From Lepeophtheirus salmonis (lineage: Eukaryota > Arthropoda > Copepoda > Siphonostomatoida > Caligidae), in contig NC_052134.2 in assembly GCF_016086655.4 (NCBI RefSeq), positions 39,493,971 through 39,557,970 of the forward strand: DNA of 64,000 nucleotides, given 5' to 3'. Positions within the stretch are counted from its first letter, which is position 1; each line of letters begins with the position of its first letter. A program made the position numbers and the translations under genes. Under the pieces are notes generated by a model. It saw only the letters and a program-made list of their open reading frames with translations. It was not told the origin of the DNA and did not search any database. This document shows positions 48,350 to 59,735 of this stretch, in pieces.

Positions 48350-49957
48350 TTAACCGTTTTGCATCGACGGGACACTGGTGTCCATATTTTGGTTCATTTT
48401 CATTGCATAATTTTTGATGATATTTAAGATATTTATAAAGTATTAGAAAGAGTATTAGTAGATCACTAAAGATTATTTAAAAAAATTATCATCGGATTTT
48501 ATGTTCGTGCTAGATAAGTCTTCAAACTTTGTCATTTTTTAAAATTCGATGAAATCAAAGTCTACCTATGATATGATTTTCATTATGGATAATCAAACAA
48601 AAATGGCTTATTTAACAATTGTCTAGTATAAGGACTAATTGTTGAAAATTTCGCTTTGTTCCGCTAAAAAGTTCAAAATGTATGGCATTTTAAAGTCGTT
48701 CGGACACTGGTGATCCTCTGGTTTTGAAAGGTACATTTTCTCTATTTATGAAATCAATAAATTTATTTAAGATTATACAAGTATCTTTTGTTGTTTGTTC
48801 TTTTAAAATTTGGATTATTCATATTAATAGTAGACAGATTAGTAAGTAAAGTATGTACCAACATAAAAGAAACTTCAACAATTATAAATATTTTTTGTGA
48901 ATACTTAATCGTTGAAGGAAGAATTGCTTATAAACTAGCTAATGGAAAGAAAAAAAAGAACTAGATATTTTAATATTTTTAGCAGCATATGAGATACCAA
49001 ATTGATAGCATTTTAAATGAAATAGACATTGAAAATTTATTAAATAACTATCTATCGATTATTATCGATGATGAAGAGATTACCACAAAAACGAATGCAT
49101 TAGTGTTTCATTGACTCCTGAAATCAAGATTCATGTCGTTATAAATAGTACTTCGAAATCTTCACTTTGATGATAATCTCACAGATGATAAGAGTGACAG
49201 AGCAAATAAAGTAATCAGAAAGAAAGATTAACAAAATTATTGTCCTACAATTGTAAAGCTCAACAATGAAGGCATGGGGGAGTCAATTTCATAGATCAAA
49301 GAAGTATCTTCTAGATATAGCATGTGTAAATAGCTATATCGTTTATAACTTTAAATATACAAACAAATTATTTCTTTGTGACAACAAGGCTTTAATTTCC
49401 AATAGTATGATTAAATATTATGCAGGGCGTAAAAGGGAAATCCAATCGTTTATCCCCCCGTGGTCGGGAACAGGGGTAAATGGGAGTAGATGTTTTACTT
49501 CCAAGTGTTAAAAAATAAATAAATAAACATCATGCCACTAGTTTGTGGTAAATTAATTTTACTACAAGTTCTTTTGAACTAACGCTAAAAAAAGTAACCT
49601 GATTCCTAGTCTAGACAAAAGAAAATCAAAAAATATATGTTTCATTATGAACAATCATGTAAAAATTTACCAGATTTTGAAATAAAATAGAACTTTGGTC
49701 ATTTGTATTGCATGTAATTTGTTTTATGCTTGGAAAGATACAGGAATTCCTTCGTTATATTTCCCATCTAAAATATTACTTATACTAATATTTATCAATT
49801 GTCCAAGGTAGAATTATAACTTGTTTGAAATAGAAATAAAAAGTATATCAATAGATTTAATAAAAATACAGAATTCAACTCCATAGCATGACTTTAGTAT
49901 TTTGTTTATACATAATAAAAAATTACTATTCACACCTAAAGGGACACGAGTGTCTCA
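48350..49957 (+). mobile_element. piggyBac-like element relic inside the MINDY intron
   Basis: The left edge is TTAA (48350-48353) followed by CCGTTTTGCATCGAC and the near-palindrome GGGACACTGGTGTCC. A second copy, GGACACTGGTGATCC, lies at 48702-48716, and GGGACACGAGTGTCTC at 49941-49956 marks the right side. Inside are transposase pieces on the plus strand. One is an N-terminal frame from ATG 48989 (RYQIDSILNEIDIENLL, 41 codons to a stop at 49112). Another reads CPTIVKLNNEGMGGVNFIDQ, the GGVD catalytic region with Asp changed to Asn. The last is LLDIACVNSYIVYN in the frame 49266-49511, the family C-terminal core. Most of the transposase body is deleted. The right TTAA is not clear, so that end is approximate. 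Confidence 0.75.
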
Positions 49958-52479
49958 TCAAATTCTGACAAAATATTGAGGTTACTTAAAAAAATATTTA
50001 TAATTAGTTCTACTATGATTTCATAAATAACCTTTCCTTTGATAAGAAGAAGAAAAAGGCCCAGAATCAGTAGGTAGTTAGGTAATTATTCCCATGAATG
50101 GAATTATTTTTCAATCATTGTTGAGAAGTGTTCACTGCCTAACTAGAGCTAATTACAATTCAACCAATCTACGTTCAAAATAAAGATTACAAGAAACAAA
50201 TATGAAACATCGACAGCTGGTAACAAAAGAAACTGTATTCTTTTGTGCTAGCGAGGTAACCATTTGTTTCATTGTAATGACTACTTCAAATCCCACAAAC
50301 TTTAGGAAAATCTTTTATATCGTGAGTCTTGAGCAAAAGTGTGACAATTGCTTCATTATTATTTTGAGATTAATCATAAAATACATGACATTTTTGTAGT
50401 GTATATTTTACTGAAGATATAAAATATTTTTTCCTAATAATCGTCAAATATGAATAAATATTTAAATTTGAGCTTAAAAATCTCCTTTTTGATAAAAACT
50501 TAGTTATTACACTTTTAAGCAAATATTTTGTTTGGAGTTACTTCCAAAAAACTTCGACTCTATGCGCTATTTTTGTATAAAAGTGTCAAAATAAAAATAT
50601 AATGTTAATTAATGTAATTATAAACCGAAATGAAGTATTAATTAAACAATACATTTCGTCAGAAATTTATAGTACATAGTCTCAAATCTTGACTTTTATT
50701 TATGTTAGAATTTTCTAACTTCACGTTTTTTTTCTAAAGATGTGAAATTATCCGAAAAAAAGTAAATTAAATTTTCAAGTTTTGTGAAGTGGTAATTGAA
50801 TAATTTTGTATCATAATTTTTTGAAGAAAATAAAAAGGTCCATGTTACTGTTTCAAATGATAAGTTTAAAAAAAAAAATGTAAAAAATAATATTTTGATG
50901 ACCTATCTTTATAAAATATACATTTAAAATCTTTTACGAAAAGTTTTTTTTAATCCATTATTCGAAATATTAAATTCCTTACTTACCATAAAATAAAATA
51001 AATTTAAGCAAAATCAATATTTATGCACTTTTTGTATAAAAGACGTCTCTAGTTTGAGTTTTAGTTGCATGAGACTTAAGTCCAAATTAAGTAATATTCA
51101 AATTATTTGTACACACATCTTTCAAAAGATACTGCAACTAAACAATAAGACTACATTTATTAAATCAAAAAAAAATGATTGTCCAGTATCAATACATGTA
51201 CATCAAAGTTATTACTTGGTGTTGCTGATATTTATGGAATAGCTCAAAGGCATTATTCTACATAATACCTATATCAAATGTAGGTATTCTTTACTAGTAT
51301 ATTATCAAGACTCTTAATAATGGATACAATCTTTTACAGAGGAATCATTATTCACTCGAGAAAAAAAAAAGTGAAAACTTCAACGTGTAGTATTATATAG
51401 ACATGTCATATTGTCATTGAAACGGTTGTTTAAGCAAACATGATTTAAAAAAACAACATTATTACAGATACCTATATATATATATATGTAAGTACCAGAG
51501 TCGAATACTTTATTCGAAAAGGTCACAACAACCCCTTGTGTAACAATTAAAGGAAGAAGTACATAAAAACAGATGACATTCTTGGTCGTACTTTTCAAGA
51601 TGACGAAAACAAAAGTGAAAGGATTTTAAAAGGTTAACCCGTATATTGTACATGGATAATAAAATTGAAGTAGATAGATACATATACTGGATCATGGAAG
51701 CGTTTACCTTGAAAAATTGGTCGCTCGTCCAAATAAATGATTCAACTTGAACGAATTGTAATGGTTTGTTCGATTAGAATTGTTGTTTTGTCAATAATAA
51801 GTAAAAAATAAATTAGCAATTATTTTGTAAATGTCTATTTCTATACAATTCATATTTGGCTATCCCGTCACTCGATAGTAAACGCTTCAGAAATATCTCA
51901 AATAAATAAATATACCTTGCAAAATAATACAGAAAAATATTAATTTTACTTGTCTACATAAATTTTCAATTGTGTTTTATTTTCAATTTCAATTGGATTT
52001 CATTTATTTATATTTTATTTGTGTGAATTAAAAAACTTGTCCTTGACATTGTTGTCTTATCTTTTTAATTTAAAATAATTGAAATACTGATAGCAATTTT
52101 AGTATCGGAAGAGTTACAAAAATATTGATATTCTGACAAATTTGGACCTGTATATTTCTATTTATCTTGGAAATAAGAATGTAAGGTCCATAATTTACTA
52201 AATATTTTCAATAAAATATGTGGGTCGTATAGAGATATTTGTGAATTTTTGAAACATCAAATATGTACCTAAAATTTTATTTTATTTTTAAACCATTCAG
52301 ACTTGGATAAGATTCAAACACTTAAGACTCGCAAAAATCTAGTATGCCCAAATTTTTATAATTAATATTATCAATTTGAATTCGAGATTTAAGACTTGGA
52401 AAAAGTTTTGTTTGTATCTAAAGAAATCATAAAAAGATCATTATGAAGCCAGAAGACCATTTTATTAGATTAGTCACAT

Positions 52480-52605
52480 TCTACGAGATCTTCAAAGAAA
52501 CATAATTATGACTTGGACTCGAGTCAGTATTTTAAAGACGTGAGCTTCAAATTAAAGACTCAAGACTTCACTTGGACTCAAAAGCTAAGACCTGACTAGA
52601 ATTGC
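52480..52605 (+). repeat. ACTTGGACTCGA dispersed repeat, copy A
   Basis: It contains GACTTGGACTCGAGTC, then TATTTTAAAGAC, then CTTCACTTGGACTC and AAGACCTGACTAGAATTG. The same order of blocks recurs at 57990-58115. It is non-coding and probably part of a decayed MITE. Confidence 0.5.
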
Positions 52606-52800
52606 GGCCGATTTTAACTTATTTTATTAAAATAGATTCAATTTTGTCATGCAATCTAAAATATTCTTTAATGTACTTTTTATAAGGAAAAAATTTATTT
52701 AAATCAGAATTAGAGGTAAAATATTAATCATGAATAATATGCTATTTAACAATTGAGATTTGGTTGATGCCATTCATTATGATTTAATAAGTATAACTAA

Positions 52801-53364
52801 CTGAGGGATGGGGACAAGAACAATAGTTACTTGTACTTAGGTGTCCTTAAGTCATATAATATAGTTCTTATACTTAAATATTCATAAGTACTACTTTTGA
52901 AAACAAGTATCAGTACTCGTGTTTCATAAATATTTAAATAATTTTGACAGAAAATTATAAAAAAAAGATTTGACTAATTTTGTTTAAAATGTTTTAAAAA
53001 CAAGTAAATAATATCATCCATCACCTGTAATATATATGTAAGTAATAAAAGTTAATATTGGGAGTTTTGACTGTTAATGCTTAATCTAGTTGCGTCATCT
53101 TGAAATTTACAATTTCTACTGATTGTTAAAAAAAAAAAGTGGCTTCAATCTGACAATATAATAATAAGGAAATATCGGCTTAATATGATGATATTTGTCG
53201 TCTCCATTTCGAATGGTATTGTGTCTTCAATGCAATGAATTCCTAAGGTAACTTCCAGTAATTTACTTTTTATATACTAACTCATTAAAAGTGATATGAG
53301 AAAACAATAAGTAAATATATTCTTCATAGAAATTTGCACTTGTACTTAAATACGCATCCCTCAT
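52801..53364. mobile_element. Possible MITE with short terminal repeats
   Basis: TGAGGGATG near 52802 is matched in inverted orientation by CATCCCTCA at 53356-53364. CTTGTACTTA occurs just inside both ends. No convincing target duplication is visible, so this could be chance or a decayed element. Confidence 0.3.
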
Positions 53365-54382
53365 TAGAACCGGTAATTGCAGCATTATTGTGCTAAGAAA
53401 ATTGCCTCTCCCCTCTTAAATAGCAAGAAATAAAATTTAAAAAATATGAACTACATCTCCTTCCCCCATGCCCAAACAAAAATATTTGATAAAAATATTT
53501 CAGAAATAGGACTTGATTTGAATACAATTTGAAAAAAAGCCATGAAACACGGCAACCTAAGACTTAGGACACTATTTATTTGAACTTTCAATATATGGAC
53601 TTTTTCCCTTTAATAATATTTAAAAAAATAGCATATTGAAATATGAGAGGGTGAATTTTTACCCTATTAAATAGGTAGTCCATCAACTTCAAAGCTTTCC
53701 ATTTGAACTATACAAAAATATGTACTTATACTTTATTGTTGCAAAAATTCACATCATTTGGTATTAAAAAATGGAAAAAATTGGCATGTTTCCTTATTTT
53801 AACGTAAATAATTTGACAGTTCAAAAATCAATAATACCTTCAAAATCTGCGTATGTTTGTTGTACATTGTGTATACGATTATATTTTGAAGTTAAAATTG
53901 CCCATATTAAAGAAAGAGGGGTAAATAATTATCCTTAAAAGGCTAATTCCTTTGGGATATTTAAATGGAGTTTATTTTTTTGTCTATCTTCTTTGATATT
54001 AAGCTGTAGAATTGGCAATTTATAAAAATTTCTTTTAATAATTTGGAAAAACAAATTTAAATTATTATTTTTCTATGAATTCCCTTTAAGGATGTCTGTC
54101 AGAACTATCATAATTATTTATTGCCCTTTTCGGATTTTATATGTATAATTAATGCAAAAAAAAAAAAAAATGACCAAAATTAGGCCTTCAAAAAATGTTT
54201 ACATGGTAAGAAATCATAATAGACATATTTTGTACATAGTATAAACTTTTCCCTTGTTTTTCTATTTTCTATTGTTTGCCCTAAAATACCCTTGTAATTA
54301 TAATTTTTGCCCCTGGGGCAACCAAAAACATAAACTAAAAATAATAATTCATTTTATCGACTTCTAGAGTATATATACTTAC

Positions 54383-54762
54383 TTGGATTTAATTGCCTGT
54401 TCAAGAGGATTCTCTTCAATCTCATCAAAATCATGCAATCCATAGTCTAAATCCTTATTTTGTTGATTTGTATTGGAGTTGTTTATCGTTAGAGTTGTTT
54501 CTTCGATTACTTCATCCTTTTTGCCCCGATGATCAGCATAGTAAAACAACTGAAACCGCCTCTCTGCCTGATAGCTCTTCATCAACTCTTTGTTCGGATT
54601 GAAAAGGATTCCATATTGTTGATTACAGCAAGTAATCCAAATGGGATAAATTGGAGTTTTCAGACGAGAGCCAACATTGAACAATGCGGTTTTATCTTCG
54701 TTAAACTCCCAGAGAAGAAATCCTAGTTCACTCCGATTCATAACACCCATTTTTTCAATATT
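54383..54762 (-). CDS. MINDY4: MINDY-4-like deubiquitinase, penultimate exon
   Basis: The minus-strand exon starts after a TTTTTACAG acceptor (54762) with NIEKMGVMNRSELGFLLWEF and continues through VGSRLKTPIYPIWITC and GILFN to KSYQAERRFQLFYYAD. It ends EENPLEQAIKSK with two bases of a split codon before a GTAAGT donor (54382). MINDY proteins are cysteine proteases that trim Lys48-linked polyubiquitin. This is the C-terminal half of the catalytic fold. The AERRFQLFYY part resembles MINDY-4 (FAM188B) more than MINDY-3, which carries an EF-hand insert here. Where relatives have a His in a S-E-S-H-F or S-E-T-H-L motif, this copy has NQQY (Gln codon 54616-54618). The TAA ending the open frame at 54379 is in the intron. 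Confidence 0.88.
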
Positions 54763-54826
54763 CTGTAAAAATATTTTTTGTAATAAGTGTTTGATACAAA
54801 TGCTAAATCAAAAAGCAGAGATTTAC

Positions 54827-54992
54827 ACTAAATTCCGGATCAGCATCATCCCCATCATCGGTACACATGATTCCATTATGTAGATAGGGCGTGGCACGTC
54901 CTAACAGCAATAGATTGAGTAACGGTTGTATACAATCTCCATTGGAGTCGATCATGGGGGTATCTTTCTGATCCTGCATTTCCTTTTTGAGT
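54827..54992 (-). CDS. MINDY4: MINDY-4-like deubiquitinase, internal exon
   Basis: The minus-strand exon follows an ATTTCCAG acceptor and starts with the last base of a split codon. It reads LKKEMQDQKDTPMIDSNGDC, then IQPLLNLLLLGRATPYLHNG, and ends DDGDDADPEFS exactly at a codon boundary before GTAAAT. The next exon starts in phase 0, so the two join cleanly over a 64-bp intron. The LLNLLLLGRA segment matches the conserved E-L-x-N-L-L-L-T-G-x-A helix of the family. The upstream exon must end with two bases of a codon. I could not find it, nor the GGPCG catalytic-Cys exon, to the right, so the 5' part probably lies beyond more long introns or outside the window. Confidence 0.82.
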
Positions 54993-57989
54993 CTGGAAAT
55001 ATTTATATAATTACAAAAGATATGAGGAACAAAGATAAACTAAAAAAGGGGATTTTATATATAATTTTCTGTCGTTTTTTAAGTGAAAAAAACAAATAAA
55101 TGGTAGTAATGAAATACAATCTCTTACTTCCTCATATAACCGTCTACCTTTTACGCAATTTGGCTTGAAATTTGACAGCGTAAGTAATAAATTTCTATTT
55201 TTGGGGATAAGTTCACTATTAATAATATCTCTAACCACCATAACTCATAATATGTTAATCGAAAACTGTCGTTAATATACAAAGATGTGACAAGGATTTT
55301 TATATGTTTGTGTTTACTTTTTTCTATAAACTTTTAAATTTATGTTGTATACAAAATATGAAAACATATTATAATATAAAGGACATAGTTTTCCAATGCC
55401 ATTTATATTGCATCATAAAAAAATGTATTTTGGATTACGACAAAGAATATACTTTCTGTAATTAAATATTAAAATTTTAAAGATATAAGTTCACTGTTTG
55501 ACAACAAATGTCCGCTGTCTTTTATACAAAGTATTACAAATTTCACATTTGCAACTTCAAATTCAAATGTATGAAATTTCTAAGGTTTGCATTTCATCCA
55601 ATTTTTTGACGTGATATGCTTATTTTTCCAAAAAGTACGATTTTAAATTTCTTGGATAGGCCCTGCTGATAGAAATTAACATATATTAGCTGAATAATAA
55701 TAATACAATTCTAAGGGTACTCATTTTTGAGGGGGGAGGAGAAAATTCAAACGTATTTTATGTTTGTACCCACATATGTATATATTATTTTTTAGTTTGT
55801 ACAAATTAAAACTCCAGGGTATTTCGCATAAATATGGTTTTGGAACGAAGAAAAATGTAACGATTAATAACACTTAATAACAAATATTTATACATTGGCC
55901 ATCTGTTTCTGCCCTGTATATAAATATATGTATACAAAATACATTAGAACAGAAAATGACCTCTTAGAGTAATAACATGTCTTGGAAATAAATTTTACAT
56001 GAATTAGAAAAGCTATCTGAACTAGCTATTATTCGGTCATGGATAGTAGATTGGATGTAGTCGACGGTTTTCATATTTTTATATAGTCGTGTATATATAT
56101 TTTGCAAGGTGTAAAAATCAAACATAATCTGACTTTTATGATAGAGATTAGCCTCATATTTTTATCTATAGGATTAAATATACCTCGTGAGATTTTTCAC
56201 TTCTCTGCATACGTCCTAGAAATACATCTAAGTAGTAAATGAATGGATGATTTTAATTAGTAAAAGCATGTATGTTTATTAAGTAATATAACGCATATGT
56301 TCGAATCATTAAGTTATTATCCAAAAAGAACTCTAAATGATAATTTTCTATATCCATATGTCATTAGTTGTACATAGGATCGTCCTTTGTAGGATATATA
56401 AAAATATCATCAATAAAATACAATGTACGTAATTGACTTGAGAAGAGCTTAACCTAGATAATAATCAAAATAACCTTTAGGATTATAGAAAGATATTTAT
56501 ATTATCCATCGGAAGGGGTCATTAAATGATAGAGCTTACAATGCTTTAAGCTTTTTAAATCTTCCTGAATCAAACCAAGCCAAATATACTCCACTCTAAA
56601 ATTATATGTAGTCATGTAATAAAATGTCAAAATTAGGTCAGTCAATTGACTTATTACTTATTTTATGTTGTGTTAGAATACATCTATTCTTGTTATTCTT
56701 TAATCATTATTTTATTGTTTTACATAAACTAATATGTATATTATTATTTAACAATTTAATCAGCTCCTTTGTTCATTTACCGAATGCATCATAACTATTT
56801 GTCATTCAACGCATACCTAAATTTAACATATTAGAAAGGTCATAAAATAGGTTTTAAATTTAAGGTTTCATTTGCAGAATTGCAACTTGAATTTGAATCA
56901 ATTTAACATTAAGATGATCCGAATAAATAAAAAAACTATCATTAGTTGGCCCGAGGGTGACTAGAAGGTGATTGACATCCTAAGAGCTCTTGAAGTCAAC
57001 TACAGTCTTAACAAATAATATATCTCAAACTAAATAAGATTTGAGGCACAAACTTCAGAAAATTATCTGATTGAGATTCGTGAGCGTGAAACAAAGTCTA
57101 TGGGCCATCTTAGAAATCCCTCTAATGAAGAGGAATTAATAATAAAAATAAAATTCTTAGATAAAAGGATGTGTAAGACGACTTTTAACAATTATCGAGG
57201 ATGTAATTTTAGATTTTATGTTGTTGTTGAGATTTTCGGTTGATTTTGAAAAAGTTAAAAACTTCGGTTGATTCATTGACTGAAATAATGTGTTCCCTTG
57301 TTTCTATTTTTGGATAATCTTTTCAGCAATTAATTAAATATATATTATACAATAAATTTGCATTGTCATTGCAATATTTTGGTTATAAGAGCACCGTAGG
57401 TTGTTCCCTGAACTCAACTGTATATAAGTTGTCCTTCTTTTCCTTAGATACAAAGTATTTGAATACAAAAATAAATAAATAAAATGCTTGTACTTTTGAG
57501 TCACTCAATCTTGATTTCACTTCATATTAAGCCATCAATCAAATGGATCGAAGATTTTTTTTTTTTTTTTACATTATTGCAAAATGGAGTAACCCCAATT
57601 CAACCTTTACTCTGAATATTTGAAATATTGCTAATTTGTGTCCATCTATTTACAAGAAATATTCTATGAATTACTTAGTAACGAAGCATGTATCTTGATT
57701 TCGAAAACTTGGATATAAAAATAAAACGTGAGCACGTCCTGTAATTAAAGTTCATTTTAGAATATGATAATTTTTTACTACCTTAAATCCACCAAAATAT
57801 GTGTACGTATAATTAATTTTGCGAATTTGTTATAAACATTACTATGTACATAATTTTTGAAAATATGATTAATATAATCCTAATTCCTTATTGCTCTAAA
57901 ATGTAAATTCCAACGACTTAATAATTATAATGATCTTTATTTAAAAAATTATATTTATCATTAAATAATGTCTTCATAAAATAATAGAA

Positions 57990-58115
57990 GTGGAAACTTG
58001 GACTCGACTTGGACCATAATTAATATTTTAAAAACTTACAACTTCACTTGATATTAAAATAAAAACTTGCAACTTATCTTGAACTCGGAAGCAAAGACTT
58101 GTGGCTCGAATTGGA
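57990..58115 (+). repeat. ACTTGGACTCGA dispersed repeat, copy B
   Basis: It contains AACTTGGACTCGACTTGGAC, then TATTTTAAAAAC, then CTTCACTTGATATT, CTTGAACTCGGAAGCAAAGA and CTCGAATTGGATTAG. Orientation and block order match copy A at 52480. Further GGACTCGAACTGGACTCC words follow at about 58199. Confidence 0.5.
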
Positions 58116-59707
58116 TTAGAAAATAATCTTTTACTTAACTATAGTATATCTTTAAGACTATAGATTTTATGTTATAAAATAACTCAATAGAAATTGAAGG
58201 ACTCGAACTGGACTCCATAAAAATATTCAAGGATTTGGACTTGTAAGTAAATATTTGAGACTTGACATGAATTTGCAATAAAAGGACTATTACCAAATTA
58301 TATAAAATACCTTATCGAATAATTGTCCATTTTTGTTAAAATGTTTTTAAGTACTTGTATATAGGTACAAATATAAGTATATCACTCAAATACGCAGATA
58401 AAAAAAGTAATACTTTGCTACAAGGCATTAATAACTGCAATGTAATCATAAAAGCAATGAATTTAATAAATTGATAATGAAACTGTACAAAAAAATTAAT
58501 TTTTTTGCAAAACAGGGTTCAAAAAAATAAATAAACTTTCCATGATTGAAACTAATTGGATCAAATCTTCATTAATTACAGTTTTATTTAAGTGGATTAT
58601 GATATGGGTCTCTTATGCTTGATAACATACATTAAACTCATCACTTTTTAAAGTAAATTACATTGCAATGTGTATATATGTAAAAGAAGATATCCAAATT
58701 TGAGACTGCCCCCAATTTCAAAAAAATAGTATAAGGTTACAAAAGGGTATAATTTTTTATGTTATATTTTTTCTTTCCAAGAACATAGTTTTTGCATTTT
58801 AAAAAAGATATCAACATTATGGGTTGTTGTACTGTTTACAATCATTCAATGCAGTACAAAAACTCCCAAAGATAATTAAGTAACACCCTAAAAATGTACA
58901 TATAACTGTACCAATTGAAAGAAAACCTTCCTACGGTGTGCAAAACTACTAACTCAGTGTAGGCTACTCTCTATTGTCATGCAAAGTTGTTAAGGCTTTG
59001 GAATTATGAATTCCACCGAAATCAAACATTCATAGATTCTTGTTAATAATGTAGCTAGAGTGGATGGTATTTCATAAGTAGATAATGATAATATTTAATA
59101 ACATGAACAGACCCAAATAAATGAAGAACTTATAATCAAATGAAAGTTTACAACATATAAATAATTTTTCTATATACCTATGTTAGATGTAGTTCTAATT
59201 TTGTTCTTGGTGATCATTTCAATCCCTAAAAATCTTGGTATCGTGACCATGCCAGATATAAGAACAACTAACTTAAAAATTTAGTGACAATAAATTATAT
59301 CATTTATTTTTTCTTTTGCTCTCGTGTAAGATGGTTTTGGAACTCTTTCAACACCTCTCTCCATAACATCATGTATTATACAAACTTATTACTCCAATAG
59401 TATGAAAATGATATTCTATTTTACCATTTCTTTTATGTACTTACGTATATAACCCTATTGTCTTATATCTTCCTTCTCAATGGGTCAACATTTCCTATCT
59501 TTCACAATTACATTGGACGCAATAAAAATATATGTTTTGAAAGAAATGTGGCATATTTAGAAGAAGAACAAAACTTTAAATGTCTTGTCCTATTTGCCTC
59601 TTGTTCCAAGGGTCTTATTTGTAGAAATGGTTGAATATATCCTTGATGTAACGTTCGTAGATTGACTTCAAAAAATGACTAACTTAGTGACAGATTTGAG
59701 CCTCTCC

Positions 59708-59735
59708 TTTTTTTTTTTTTTTTTTTTTTTTTTTT
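59708..59735 (+). repeat. Poly(T) run of 28
   Basis: The longest homopolymer in the window. On the minus strand it is a poly(A); no retroelement body was recognised beside it. Confidence 0.9.

Larger units (their letters stand above)
49958..54382 (-). other. MINDY intron, proximal part
   Basis: AT-rich intron sequence containing the ACTTGGACTCGA repeat copy and the candidate MITE listed separately. No coding exon is needed here by phase or family alignment. Confidence 0.5.

Noticed and set aside
54393..54883. Plus-strand open frames over the MINDY exons.
   Set aside because: Antisense shadows; the minus strand has family similarity and consistent splice sites.
55011..55241. A minus-strand frame next to the MINDY exons followed by a GTAAGA donor.
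   Set aside because: It does not match the family sequence expected before the 54827-54992 exon, and the phase does not fit clearly.
56925..57270. A plus-strand stretch reading KVIDILRALEVNYSLNK that resembles a transposase helix-turn-helix start.
   Set aside because: Too short and interrupted by stops, with no second motif to confirm a family.
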